Below are positions 1 through 8,277 of a stretch of 64,000 nt of DNA, one piece after another (the stretch's first letter is position 1; each line of letters starts with the position of its first letter). The position numbers and the translations under genes were made by a program. The stretch comes from Curtobacterium sp. ISL-83. Its GTDB lineage: Bacteria > Actinomycetota > Actinomycetes > Actinomycetales > Microbacteriaceae. The stretch is from the NCBI RefSeq assembly GCF_018613895.1, contig NZ_JAGGPH010000007.1, forward strand, positions 558,001 through 622,000. The letters run 5' to 3'. The notes under the pieces were generated by a model that was not told where the DNA came from, did no database searches, and was given only the letters and a program-made list of their open reading frames with translations.

Positions 1-346
1 CGGTACTGCCGTCGTCGGCGTCGTAGACCGCGGTCGACGAGACGACCAGCACGCGCGGGTCGGACCCAGACGCGGCGATGCCGTCGAGCACGTTCCGCAG
101 CCCGTCGACGTACGTCGCCCGGTACTCGTCGACGTCACGACTGCCGGCGGCGAACGCCACCACGACGACGGCCGTGTCCGGGTCGATCGTCGGGACCTCA
201 CGCCGGAGGTCGATGCTCCGGCCGGTGATCGGGGCAGGGATCAGCTCCGCGCGTCGGCGGAGTCCGACGACGTGGTGGCCGGCGGCGGCGAAGCGGAGGC
301 CGGTCTCGATCCCGAGGTCGCCGCAGCCGGCGATGACGATGCGCAT
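1..346 (-). CDS. NAD-dependent epimerase/dehydratase family protein (C-terminus outside window)
   Basis: The reading frame starts at the ATG complementary to 344-346 and stays open to the window edge, giving the first 115 residues. The protein opens with MRIVIAGCGDLG, a Rossmann dinucleotide-binding motif of the GxxGxxG type. A later stretch, VLVVSSTAVYD, matches the beta-strand with the catalytic Ser in extended SDR epimerases. These features place it among atypical NAD(P)-binding epimerases, probably cytoplasmic. The substrate cannot be inferred. Only the cofactor-binding half is visible. Confidence 0.75.
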   Translation of the reverse strand, partial: MRIVIAGCGDLGIETGLRFAAAGHHVVGLRRRAELIPAPITGRSIDLRREVPTIDPDTAVVVVAFAAGSRDVDEYRATYVDGLRNVLDGIAASGSDPRVLVVSSTAVYDADDGST

Positions 347-541
347 CCCGTCATCGTGCCAGCCGGCGCCGTGGTGAGGCTGCGGGCCCTCGCGGTGCCG
401 GAAGCGGCCTGTCACGGTGCCGAAATAGGACGAAATGCGCGGAACGGACAGTTCACGGCGTGAACTATTAACCAAGGCAACGACTTGGTGCCACGGTGGT
501 GGGAGGGCTGCACATCCGCAGCCACGTGAAAGGACATCGTC

Positions 542-712
542 ATGAACCACGCACTCTGGGTCACCCTCGCCATCATCGGCATCGTCCTGCTCCTCATCGG
601 AGCGTTCGTCACCACGCTGAAGTTCCTGATCACCGTCGGGATCATCGTCCTCGTGGTCGCAGCGATCCTGCTCGTCCTCCGTCTCGTCCGTGGCGGGGCA
701 TCGCGCGTCTGA
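542..712 (+). CDS. small hydrophobic membrane protein (56 aa)
   Basis: The protein starts MNHALWVTLAIIG and ends LVRGGASRV. Almost all of it is hydrophobic and can form two closely spaced membrane helices (about residues 5-25 and 28-48) with a short basic tail. A purine-rich GAAAGGA lies about 9 nt before the ATG, a fair ribosome binding site. It ends 79 nt before the start of the kinase gene and may be co-transcribed with it. It resembles the small DUF-type or lipid-interacting membrane proteins common in actinobacteria. No function can be assigned. Confidence 0.6.
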   Translation: MNHALWVTLAIIGIVLLLIGAFVTTLKFLITVGIIVLVVAAILLVLRLVRGGASRV

Positions 713-791
713 GCGCGACCCCGGCTCGCGTCGCCGTCGCGCGCCTGCGCGTGACCGCGGCCTGAGCCGCAGTGATCTGAAGGAGCTCCAC

Positions 792-2228
792 GTGGTGGAA
801 GAGCAGCAGAGCCCGACGCTGCTCGCTGGGCGGTACCGCCTCGGTGCGGTCATCGGCACGGGTGGCATGTCCACCGTGCACCGTGCCCACGACGTGCAGC
901 TCGGGCGCGACGTCGCCGTGAAGATCCTCCGCGCGGGGACCGGTCAGGACATCGACCGGACCCGCGCGGAACAAGAAGTGCGACTGCTCGCGCGGGTGAA
1001 CCACCCCGGGTTGGTCGCGCTCTACGACGCCACCATCACCGCGGACCCGTCCGAGGGTCCGTCGTTCCTCGTGACGGAACTGGTCCGCGGGTACAGCCTC
1101 GGGCGCCACCTGCAGCAGGGCCCGTTCCCGCTCGACGCGGTGCGGTGGATCGGCCAGCGGTTGGCCGCGGCGCTCGCTGCCGTCCACCAGAGCGGCATCG
1201 TGCACCGGGACGTCAAGCCCGGCAACGTGCTCGTCGAGGGCGACCCGCGCCAGGCCGGCAGCACCGTCAAGCTCACCGACTTCGGCATCGCCCTGACCGG
1301 GGGCACGACGCGTCGGACCGAGGTCGGCACGATCATCGGGACCGCGGCGTACCTCAGCCCCGAGCAGGTACTCGGCCTCCCGATCACCGGGGCGGCCGAC
1401 GTCTACTCGCTCGGACTGCTCCTGCTCGAACTCGCGACCGGGCGCCAGGCGTACCCGGGCAACCCCGTGGAATCTGCCATCGCGCGGTTGAACGCCCCCG
1501 TCCCGATCGACTCGTCACTCGACCCCGCGCTCACGGACCTGATCCGCAGGATGACCGCGAAGGACGCGGACGGGCGGCCCTCCATCGAGGCCGTCGAGAG
1601 CAAGCTCCGTGCGATGGAGTTCACTTCCGCTGCCGCATCCTCCGTCGGTGCTCCGACGGAGCGCATCGTCGACCCGCTGCCGCTCGCGGAGACCCGGGCG
1701 ATGCGGGCTGCGGTGCCCGTCGGTGCGGCGGCCGGTGTCGCTGCTGCTGATGACGGAGCCGCGCCGGTGTTCGTCCGTCGTCGCTTCGCGGTCAGCGGCC
1801 GCAAGGGTCTGGCCGTGGTGGCGGGCGCCGTCGTCGTCGCCGGTCTGACCATCGGTGCTGCGCTCGCGCCGCACCACGGCTCCGCTCCGTCGAGCTCGCC
1901 CTCGAGCTCCGTAGCGACACCGTCAGTCTCGCCGTCGCCGTCGCCGTCGCCGACGCACTCGCCGTCCCCGACGGGCTCGGCATCGCCGTCCCCCTCGCCG
2001 AGCGCGGTCCCCGTGCCGGCCACCGTCGGCGCCACGACCGACCCTGCCATCGTGCAGACGACGACCGCCCCGAGCACCGTCGCGACGTCGTCCGGAGCGG
2101 GCGCCGGGACGGGCGCGGTCGTCCGGCCGCCCGCCGCCGTGCCGAACCCCGCCGCGAAGCCCGGCCCGGTGCAGCAGGTGCACCCGCCGAAGCACGTTCC
2201 GCCGGGGAAGGCGAAGCACGGGAAGTAG
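792..2228 (+). CDS. membrane-anchored serine/threonine protein kinase (PknB type, no PASTA repeats)
   Basis: This 478-residue protein transfers phosphate from ATP to Ser/Thr of target proteins at the membrane. The kinase domain spans about residues 13-275 and has the glycine loop GTGGMSTV, the lysine motif VAVKIL, the catalytic loop HRDVKPGNVL (H138) and DFG at 163-165. A single membrane segment follows at about 338-360. The outer tail is rich in Ser, Pro and Thr, with repeated SPSPS units, and ends in a basic PPKHVPPGKAKHGK stretch. It has no PASTA sensor repeats. The GTG at 792 was chosen because AAGGAG sits 6 nt before it. An upstream ATG at 690 overlaps the preceding gene and adds no domain. 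Confidence 0.88.
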   Translation: MVEEQQSPTLLAGRYRLGAVIGTGGMSTVHRAHDVQLGRDVAVKILRAGTGQDIDRTRAEQEVRLLARVNHPGLVALYDATITADPSEGPSFLVTELVRGYSLGRHLQQGPFPLDAVRWIGQRLAAALAAVHQSGIVHRDVKPGNVLVEGDPRQAGSTVKLTDFGIALTGGTTRRTEVGTIIGTAAYLSPEQVLGLPITGAADVYSLGLLLLELATGRQAYPGNPVESAIARLNAPVPIDSSLDPALTDLIRRMTAKDADGRPSIEAVESKLRAMEFTSAAASSVGAPTERIVDPLPLAETRAMRAAVPVGAAAGVAAADDGAAPVFVRRRFAVSGRKGLAVVAGAVVVAGLTIGAALAPHHGSAPSSSPSSSVATPSVSPSPSPSPTHSPSPTGSASPSPSPSAVPVPATVGATTDPAIVQTTTAPSTVATSSGAGAGTGAVVRPPAAVPNPAAKPGPVQQVHPPKHVPPGKAKHGK

Positions 2229-2342
2229 CGGGGTTCCGATCCGTCTGCTCCACAGGGCCTCGGGCGTTCCGGCAGAGCAGGCGTACGCCATCACCAGCCG
2301 AGGATCACCTCGTGACGCCGGTGAGCGGCGGGACCCTCAGGG

Positions 2343-2348
2343 TACGGT
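2343..2348 (+). promoter_or_regulatory. -10 box of a leaderless promoter
   Basis: TACGGT lies exactly 6 nt before the ATG at 2355. No Shine-Dalgarno sequence is present, so transcription probably starts at or next to the start codon. Confidence 0.5.
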
Positions 2349-2354
2349 GGCCGC

Positions 2355-2711
2355 ATGAAGCGCATCACGTTCAGCGGCGGGTCGATCGTCACCGGCAACG
2401 CCATCACGGCGGCACTGATGGAGTACACGACCACCGTCGCGAACGCCGAGCACAGCGTCACCGTCGACGTCCCGGTGCTCGAGGAGAACGGCGCGATCAG
2501 CACGCACACGCTGCTGCTCAGCCCCGCGAGCCAGTTCGACATCGCCGACGTCGGCGGGATCAGCGCGGAGGAAGAAGCCGAGCGGTTCCCGGTCCCGGAG
2601 CTCCCCAGCGTGGGAGTGACCGGCAGCGTGGAGAGCAATGACGACGCCAAGGACGCCGCGGCTGACTTCAACCGCATGAGCGCGGAGATCGACGAAGGGC
2701 TGGGGGAGTAA
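2355..2711 (+). CDS. hypothetical protein (118 aa)
   Basis: This small acidic protein has no signal peptide or membrane segment. It begins MKRITFSGGSIVTGNAITAAL and ends with an acidic helix-like tail containing DDAKDAAADFNRMSAEIDEGLGE. The N-terminal half alternates hydrophobic and polar residues and looks like beta structure. The next gene starts 2 nt after its stop, so the two are almost certainly one operon. I do not recognise a family with confidence. A companion protein to the downstream DUF7882-like product is plausible. Confidence 0.75.
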   Translation: MKRITFSGGSIVTGNAITAALMEYTTTVANAEHSVTVDVPVLEENGAISTHTLLLSPASQFDIADVGGISAEEEAERFPVPELPSVGVTGSVESNDDAKDAAADFNRMSAEIDEGLGE

Positions 2712-2713
2712 CG

Positions 2714-3037
2714 GTGGGCAAGTTCATCTACGGCACGCCGTCGATCGCCGTCGACTTCGACGACCGCGTCCTCGCCCACCTCAAGGTCGTGATCCTCGCC
2801 AAGGTGCGCCGAGGGGAGAGCTTCTCGTTCTCGTGGGACTACGAGGCGGCCGCCGGGAGCGGGAACAGCTCGATCTGGATCAACCCCACCATCCCGCTGC
2901 AGTTCGACTTCCTCGGGAGCCGGCAGCCGCACCTCAACCGCGTGTGGGTGGAGGAGCTGATGCGGCTCGCGAACACCCCCGCCGGACTCCGGGTCACCCC
3001 AGAACCTCCAGAGCCCCACGAGTCCGCCGGCAGCTGA
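2714..3037 (+). CDS. DUF7882-like small protein, often mislabelled ATP-dependent DNA ligase (107 aa)
   Basis: The protein begins MGKFIYGTPSIAVDFDDRVLAHLKVV. This opening is typical of a small actinobacterial family, frequent in Microbacteriaceae, that databases often wrongly call ATP-dependent DNA ligase. At 107 residues it is far too short for a ligase and lacks the KxDG adenylation motif. It contains a conserved FSFSWDYE core and a WVEELMRLAN helix. The GTG start at 2714 follows the upstream stop by 2 nt. The function is unknown. The family recognition is from memory. Confidence 0.7.
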   Translation: MGKFIYGTPSIAVDFDDRVLAHLKVVILAKVRRGESFSFSWDYEAAAGSGNSSIWINPTIPLQFDFLGSRQPHLNRVWVEELMRLANTPAGLRVTPEPPEPHESAGS

Positions 3038-3056
3038 CGGTCATCGTCCGACTGCC

Positions 3057-3617
3057 TCACACCGGGATGAGCGGGCTCCGCTCACCCGTCGGGAGCTCCA
3101 CGCGGATCCGGTCACCGCGCCGGACGGCCCCGCCGGTGACCACCACGGCCATAACGCCGCCCTTCCGCTCCACCGCCCCGTCGTCGTCGCGCCCGAGGAC
3201 CTGACGCAGCAGCCCCGGTTCGAAGGCGTTGATCTGCTGGCACGGGTTCCGCAGACCCGTCAGGCGCACGCACGCCTCGGCACCGAGGTGCAGCAGCGTG
3301 TTCTCCGGCAGCTCCAGCAGGTCGATCCCGCGCGTGGTGACGTTCTCGCCCATCTGCCCGGGTGCGACCTCGTACCCGGCCGCGGCGAGCTCGTCGAACA
3401 GCTCGGCGTGCAGCAGGTGCACCTGCCGCAGGTTCGGCTGCGAGGGGTCCCGCGCGACCCGGGAACGGTGCTGCACGGTCGTCCCGGCGTGGGCATCACC
3501 CTCGATGCCCCAGCCTTCGACGAGGACGACCTCGTCGACCACGGGCTTGCTGAAGTGGTGGGCGGGGTCCCTGCTCACGTCGACGACGAGGGGCTGGTCT
3601 TCCTGATCGTTGCTCAC
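3057..3617 (-). CDS. MOSC domain-containing protein
   Basis: About 186 residues. MOSC domains are sulfur-carrier folds related to the C-terminus of molybdenum-cofactor sulfurase; stand-alone forms are linked to Moco- or thiol-dependent detoxification. Visible family features are VEGWGIEGDAHAG near the start, the QVHLL segment, GQMGENVTT, and the key Cys in RLTGLRNPCQQI. The frame extends about 80 residues further upstream, but that part is arginine-rich, overlaps the divergent yceI promoter region and looks non-coding. I therefore place the start at the GTG complementary to 3615-3617, which has a -10-like box 6 nt upstream. Confidence 0.82.
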   Translation of the reverse strand: MSNDQEDQPLVVDVSRDPAHHFSKPVVDEVVLVEGWGIEGDAHAGTTVQHRSRVARDPSQPNLRQVHLLHAELFDELAAAGYEVAPGQMGENVTTRGIDLLELPENTLLHLGAEACVRLTGLRNPCQQINAFEPGLLRQVLGRDDDGAVERKGGVMAVVVTGGAVRRGDRIRVELPTGERSPLIPV

Positions 3618-3623
3618 CCTTGC

Positions 3624-3629
3624 AGTCTG
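3624..3629 (-). promoter_or_regulatory. -10 box of a leaderless promoter for the MOSC gene
   Basis: On the minus strand CAGACT lies 6 nt before the GTG start at 3617. The same hexamer at the same spacing precedes the LacI regulator at 7035. Confidence 0.4.
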
Positions 3630-3847
3630 GCGCGGACGGAGCCGCTCTGCACGACCTGCACAGGACCCGGTCGCCCGTGCCCGGCGACCTCCGTTCGTGG
3701 CCGGGCCTACGCCGAGGGCGTCCCGGGTCGGTTCAAGCGGTCCGCTGCCCGGCCGAGCAGCCAGTTCACGGCCCACCCGAGGACGCCCGGGCGTCACCCT
3801 GTGGGCTGACATCTGAACGATCCGCCCCCGCACCTCGTCGTCCAGGT

Positions 3848-4537
3848 ATGGGACTCCGCACACGCACGAAGGTCATCATCGGCATCTCCACCGGTGTCGT
3901 CGTCATCGGCGCCGCCGCTGCCATCGCCGGGCCGGCCATCTACGCCGACACCGTCAACGGGCAGGCCGCCGCCGCACCCTCGCTCAGTCCGAGCGCCGCG
4001 GGGTCGCTCGCCGCCTCCGACGCCGACGGCACCTGGACGACGCGCGGGTCGTCGTTCGCCGGGTACCGGGTGCACGAGGTGTTGCAGGGCAATGATGTGA
4101 ACGTGGTCGGACGCACGAAGGACGTGACGGGCACCGCCGAGGTCGACGGCGGGTCGCTCGCGAAGGCGACGGTCACGATTAAGGTCGGCACGATCGCCAC
4201 GCCGGAGGCCGCCCGGGACGCCTACTTCCGCGACACCGCGCTCCAGACGGACAAGTACCCGACAGCCACGTTCACGCTCACGAAGCCGGTCGACGTCGCG
4301 AAGGCCCTCGCCGGCACGACGCAGGACGTCACCCTCACCGGGACGATGGACCTGCACGGCACCACGAAGCCCGTCACCGCCGACGCGCAGGTCGCCGTCG
4401 GCACGGGTCGCACGGTGCAGGTCGTCGGCTCGGTGCCGATCACCTTCGCCGACTACGGCGTCACGGCGCCGTCGCTCGGGTTCGTGACCGTGGACGGGAA
4501 GGGCTCGGTCGAGTTCTCCCTCGACCTGCAGAAGTGA
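3848..4537 (+). CDS. YceI-family lipid/isoprenoid-binding protein, membrane-anchored
   Basis: The 229-residue protein starts MGLRTRTKVIIGI and has one N-terminal membrane segment (about residues 9-30). A low-complexity Ala/Ser linker follows, then a YceI domain from about residue 58 to the end. Typical family features are TKDVTGTAEVDGG, a YPTATFTLTK strand and TGTMDLHGTTKPV. YceI proteins form a lipocalin-like barrel that binds long polyprenyl chains such as quinone precursors. The stop overlaps the GTG of the sigma-factor gene, so it is probably part of a sigma/anti-sigma operon acting in the cell envelope. Confidence 0.88.
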   Translation: MGLRTRTKVIIGISTGVVVIGAAAAIAGPAIYADTVNGQAAAAPSLSPSAAGSLAASDADGTWTTRGSSFAGYRVHEVLQGNDVNVVGRTKDVTGTAEVDGGSLAKATVTIKVGTIATPEAARDAYFRDTALQTDKYPTATFTLTKPVDVAKALAGTTQDVTLTGTMDLHGTTKPVTADAQVAVGTGRTVQVVGSVPITFADYGVTAPSLGFVTVDGKGSVEFSLDLQK

Positions 4538-5049
4538 CCGTGACGAGCCGTTCCGCGGACGAGTTGCTCGCGACCCTGTACCGGGAGCACGGCGACGCGC
4601 TGACCCGGTACGTCCGGCACCTCACGCGGGACGGCTCGATCGTCGAGGACGTCGTGCAGGAGGCGATGGTGCGGGCCTGGCAGCGCCCCGCCGTCCTCGA
4701 ACGGGCACCGGACAGTGCCCGCGCGTGGCTGTTCACGGTCGCGAGGAACCTGGTGGTCGACGACGCGCGATCAGCCCGCAACCGCCGTGAGTTCGGCACC
4801 GAGGACCCCGTCGACCGCGTCGAGTCGGACCGGACGGACGCCGTCCTCGACCGCATCGTCGTCGCGGACGCACTCGCATCGCTGAGCGCGGAGCACCGAC
4901 GGGTGGTGGTGGACGCGTACTGGCTCGGTCACACCGTCCCGGAGATCGCGCGACGACACGACATCCCCGAGGGCACCGCGAAGTCGCGGTTGCACTACGG
5001 GCTACGGGCCCTCCGGCTCGCACTGCAGGAACGAGGGGTCACCCGATGA
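4534..5049 (+). CDS. ECF-type RNA polymerase sigma factor
   Basis: The 171-residue protein has only regions 2 and 4, as expected for extracytoplasmic-function sigma factors. Region 2 shows RYVRHLTRDGSIVEDVVQEAMVRAW and the ARAWLFTVARNLVVDDAR stretch (region 2.4). Region 4 carries AEHRRVVVDAYWLGHTVPEIARRHDIPEGTAKSRLHYGL, a helix-turn-helix for -35 recognition. The GTG start overlaps the yceI stop by 4 nt (GTGA), and the stop overlaps the next gene by 4 nt (ATGA). The overlap with a zinc-finger anti-sigma gene suggests release by an envelope signal, as in SigL/RslA or SigK-like systems. Confidence 0.92.
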   Translation: MTVTSRSADELLATLYREHGDALTRYVRHLTRDGSIVEDVVQEAMVRAWQRPAVLERAPDSARAWLFTVARNLVVDDARSARNRREFGTEDPVDRVESDRTDAVLDRIVVADALASLSAEHRRVVVDAYWLGHTVPEIARRHDIPEGTAKSRLHYGLRALRLALQERGVTR

Positions 5050-5771
5050 GTGAGGACCGCATGGCCGACGACCGCTACGTGGAATGGGACGCCGCGTACG
5101 TCCTCGGCTCGCTCCCACCGGACGAGCGGCTCGAGTACGAGCGACACCTCGAGACGTGCGATCGCTGCGCCGCCACGGTCGCCGAGCTCGCGGGCCTGCC
5201 CGGACTCCTCGGCAAGCTGCCGGCCGACCAGGCGATCGAGATCGCCGAACCGGACGGGAGGCCCGACACCCGTTCCGAGAGCACGCTCGCCTCCGTCACG
5301 CACCGCGTCCGCCACCGCCGCCGTCGTCGCCGCGTGCTGGTCGCCGCGACCGCTGGCCTCGCGCTGGTCGCCGCCGTCCTGGGCGGACTCGCCGTCGGCA
5401 CCGCCGGTGAGCGGAACGGCACGGTGCAGGCGGCTCCGACCGCCTCGACCACGACGTCGGCGGATCGCTACGCCATGGTCGGCGCGCAGGGGCTGGACGT
5501 CGACCTGGCGGTCAGCGGCGAACAGTGGGGCACCCGCTTCGACTGGGGCTGCTCCTACGGCGGCAAGGAGTGGTCGACCGACCGATCGGTCCGCTACGAC
5601 CTGGTGGTGGTCGAGACGGACGGCACGGAGCAGACCGTGGCGTCGTGGACGGCGGCCGGAGCCGACGCCCGGGGGCTGTCCGCGTCGACGGACATCCCGC
5701 GGAACGCCATCGCGAGCGTGCAGGTGCGACTCCGTGGCGCGAGCGGCGTCCTCGCCGGCGTCGACCTCTAG
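5046..5771 (+). CDS. zinc-finger anti-sigma factor, membrane protein
   Basis: The 241-residue protein has an N-terminal cytoplasmic zf-HC2 anti-sigma domain with the zinc motif H34-x3-C38-x2-C41 (HLETCDRC). A basic stretch RHRRRRRR leads into one membrane helix at about residues 97-121. The outer domain matches the RskA/DUF type that senses or transmits envelope signals. The ATG overlaps the sigma-factor stop (ATGA), so the pair is translationally coupled. It should hold the ECF sigma factor inactive at the membrane until cleaved or reduced. No Cys other than the zinc ligands is obvious in the linker. Confidence 0.9.
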   Translation: MSEDRMADDRYVEWDAAYVLGSLPPDERLEYERHLETCDRCAATVAELAGLPGLLGKLPADQAIEIAEPDGRPDTRSESTLASVTHRVRHRRRRRRVLVAATAGLALVAAVLGGLAVGTAGERNGTVQAAPTASTTTSADRYAMVGAQGLDVDLAVSGEQWGTRFDWGCSYGGKEWSTDRSVRYDLVVVETDGTEQTVASWTAAGADARGLSASTDIPRNAIASVQVRLRGASGVLAGVDL

Positions 5772-6113
5772 GCTGCGGCAATCAGGGACGTTGTCCCCGT
5801 ACTCCGAACCTCGGTACGCGCCCGAAGACCTGTCCTTCAGGGGGCGGGTCCTGAGCTACGTCGCGATCCTCAACGAGCTCGAGCAGCGAGTGACCCGCCT
5901 CACCCAGGCCCGCCGCTCGGCGACCTTGCCGAGAGCCTTTCGGTGCCCGCGTCCGGCCGGGCGCTCGCTCCCAGCTCCGAGAAGGGGTACGACCGTGTCG
6001 CCACCTTCGTTGATCGTCTTGGTGGCGCCGGCACGCGGGTCCTCTAGGGTCGCAAAGGGCGTCGAGCATCCCGAATGGCGTCACGACGAAGCCGGAGGTT
6101 CGGAGTGGTACTC
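5772..6113 (+). other. gene-free stretch with decayed coding-like fragments
   Basis: This 342-base stretch has no intact gene. Frame fragments with protein-like composition appear: one reads LSYVAILNELEQRVTRLTQ (about 5855-5920), and after a frame change another reads EKGYDRVATFVDRLGGAGTR and stops near 6048. The pieces look like remains of a single gene broken by a frameshift, but I cannot name it. The next gene is also frameshifted. Confidence 0.35.
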
Positions 6114-6937
6114 ATGCGTGGAACGAAGGACGAGGTGCGTACGGAGGACCGATCGGTCGACGGACGCCACGGTCCGCTCCCGGTTCGTCTGTACCGAGGG
6201 ACCGGGCCCGAGCGTGCGTCGCTCGTCTGGGTGCACGGGGGAGCGTTCAGCGGCGGCAGCCTCGAGCAGCGCGAATCCGACGCGGTCGCTCGGGCACTGG
6301 CCCGCCGGGGGTACGTCGTGTTGACGGTTGACTACCGGCTGGCACCTCGGTGGGGCTTCCGCGGCCCGGTGCGCCTCGCACCGTCCGCCAACCGCTACCC
6401 GGTCCCGGTCGATGACGTGGTCGACGCGTTCCGCGACTTCGCCGAGCGACAGCAGGATGTGCCGCTGCTCGGTGGGGCGAGCGCTGGCGCATGTCTCGCC
6501 GTGTCCGCCGCGCAAAGTCTCCGAGACAGCGGGGCCCTGCCCAAGAAGCTCCTCCTGGCGTACGGCACGTACCACGCAGCGTTGCCGCCGATCCCGGATG
6601 AGGTCCGGGCGCGTACCCGCGGGTGTACGGCCTCCTCCAGTTCAGGCCGGACACCGTCTACCGGATGAATGTGAACTACGCGGGCAGCGACGAGGTCATG
6701 TCGCAAATCGACACCTTCCCCGGCGGCGGGGATCTGGGACGGATGCCTCCGACGCTCGTGCTCGACGCGGACCGCGATGTGTTGCGGGCGTCGGGGGAAG
6801 CACTCGTCGCGGAGCTGGGTGCAGCTGGCGTCGACGTTCGCCACCAAATCGTCGGCGGGACCACACACGGGTTCCTCGACCGGCCGCGTCGAGCTGCGTT
6901 CGAGCGCGCCATCGACGCTCTGGACGCTTTCGCGTGA
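6114..6937 (+). pseudogene. frameshifted alpha/beta-hydrolase (HSL-type esterase/lipase)
   Basis: Two overlapping frames together make one hormone-sensitive-lipase-type esterase. The first part (6114-~6620) has the oxyanion-hole motif WVHGGAFSGGS and the nucleophile elbow GGASAGA. The second (~6620-6937) has the acid region TLVLDADRDVLRASG and the catalytic His in GTTHGFLD. The join lies at a GGG run at 6621-6623: one more G there would give an unbroken reading VRARTRGVYGLLQF. So either a single-base deletion broke the gene or the base is a sequencing error. The ATG at 6114 has GGAG 8 nt upstream; an ATG at 6075 is possible. Confidence 0.75.
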
Positions 6938-7022
6938 TGCTGTCCTGAGAGGCCGGCATCCGACTCGGAATCGCCGGAGGATTCCGCTCTGCCAGCCAGG
7001 GTCTCCGACGAGACGGATATGG

Positions 7023-7028
7023 CAGACT
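7023..7028 (+). promoter_or_regulatory. -10 box of a leaderless promoter for the LacI-type gene
   Basis: CAGACT stands 6 nt before the GTG at 7035 and no Shine-Dalgarno sequence is present. Confidence 0.4.
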
Positions 7029-7034
7029 TGCAGC

Positions 7035-8033
7035 GTGCCCGGGGTGAAGCGAACCAAGCCCGCGAGCAGCTTCGACGTCGCTGAACTCGCCGGAGTGTCA
7101 CGGGCGACGGTCAGTCACGTTCTCAACGGGCGACGGGTGGACCGCTTCCCGAAGGAGACGCGTGATCGGGTGCACGACGCCGCCAAGCAGCTGGGCTATC
7201 GTCCGTCGCCAGCCGGTCGATCGCTCGTCAACGGCCGGAGCGACACGATCGTCGTGTTGGCGGCGAACACGACCTGGGGACGGAATCTCCAGGATGCCGT
7301 CGACCAGGTCACACGGGACACGGCCTACCTCGCAGCGAACGTGGTGACGCGGTTCGCAGGGGCCGACTCCCGGGCCACGATCGAGGCGGTACTCGATCTC
7401 CGGCCCTTCGCCGTGATCGATCTCGGGTTCCTGAGCGCGGAAGACCACGCGGCGCTCGCGTCCGACAACGTGATCGCTGTTCCCGACCGCACGTCGGCGG
7501 GCGGGGAGCCCGCGTTTGATGTCGACCGCACCATCGTCGGCATGCAGATCGACGCACTCACGACATCGGCACCGCGGCGACTCGCGTTCGCCGGCATCGC
7601 GGACGAACGACAGGACCCGTACGGGCCGCGGCGTTTCGCATTGCTCCGTGAGGTGTGCCTCGAGCGAGGCCTCGCGGAACCCGTCCTCACTCGCGTGCCA
7701 GCGCAACTGGACGACGCCCGGGCTGCGCTGGGCGGCCACTTCGCGGGCGGACCGGTCGGCTTCGCCTGCTACAACGACGACGTCGCCCTCACCGTCCTCG
7801 CGGCCGCCCGTGACAGCGGGCTGCGGACCCCCGACGACATCAGCGCGGTCGGTGTGGACGCCACGAACGTCGGCCAGCTGTGGTCGCCGAGGTTGACCAC
7901 CATCGCGGTCGACATCCGGCGCCTGATCGGTGACGCCGTCGGGGAACTGCGGGCGATCATGGACGGGACTCCTGCGCCGTCCCGGGCGTCAGCCGCCGAG
8001 CTCGTGCAGCTCGTCCCCGGGCACTCCTCGTGA
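7035..8033 (+). CDS. LacI-family transcriptional regulator
   Basis: The 332-residue protein begins with the LacI DNA-binding headpiece: SFDVAELAGVSRATVSHVLNG forms the helix-turn-helix, followed by the hinge-helix region GYRPSPAGRSLVNG. The rest is a periplasmic-binding-protein-like sensor domain (about residues 65-330) with the typical ISAVGVDATNVGQLWSPRLTTIAVD ending. It stands directly before a transporter and four carbohydrate-active genes and is the obvious local repressor. A perfect palindrome at 8209-8224 fits its operator. A second in-frame GTG at 7044 is an alternative start. Confidence 0.9.
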   Translation: MPGVKRTKPASSFDVAELAGVSRATVSHVLNGRRVDRFPKETRDRVHDAAKQLGYRPSPAGRSLVNGRSDTIVVLAANTTWGRNLQDAVDQVTRDTAYLAANVVTRFAGADSRATIEAVLDLRPFAVIDLGFLSAEDHAALASDNVIAVPDRTSAGGEPAFDVDRTIVGMQIDALTTSAPRRLAFAGIADERQDPYGPRRFALLREVCLERGLAEPVLTRVPAQLDDARAALGGHFAGGPVGFACYNDDVALTVLAAARDSGLRTPDDISAVGVDATNVGQLWSPRLTTIAVDIRRLIGDAVGELRAIMDGTPAPSRASAAELVQLVPGHSS

Positions 8034-8208
8034 CGTCCTGACGCTCGCCTAATTCAGCGGATCCCGGCCGTCACGGTCAGAGCGCTCGGGGTTTCTTCGG
8101 TGATGCGTCGGGATCGATGGCCATGCCAAGTCCCAGACGAGCGTCCTCGGCGTTCTCCCGCAACATGGGCCGCATCCAGTTGCGCTGCGCGACCGCCTGT
8201 GGCAGGTT

Positions 8209-8224
8209 GGTATCACGTGATACC
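8209..8224. promoter_or_regulatory. putative LacI-family operator
   Basis: GGTATCACGTGATACC is a perfect 16-bp palindrome with a central CG, as is usual for LacI-family operators. It lies 53 nt before the start of the MFS transporter, where bound repressor would block the promoter of the whole sugar operon. The regulator gene ends 175 nt upstream. Confidence 0.7.
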
Positions 8225-8277
8225 GAGCCCGCCCGCAGCCGCTCGACAGCACGACCGACCACAACAACGGAGTTGAC

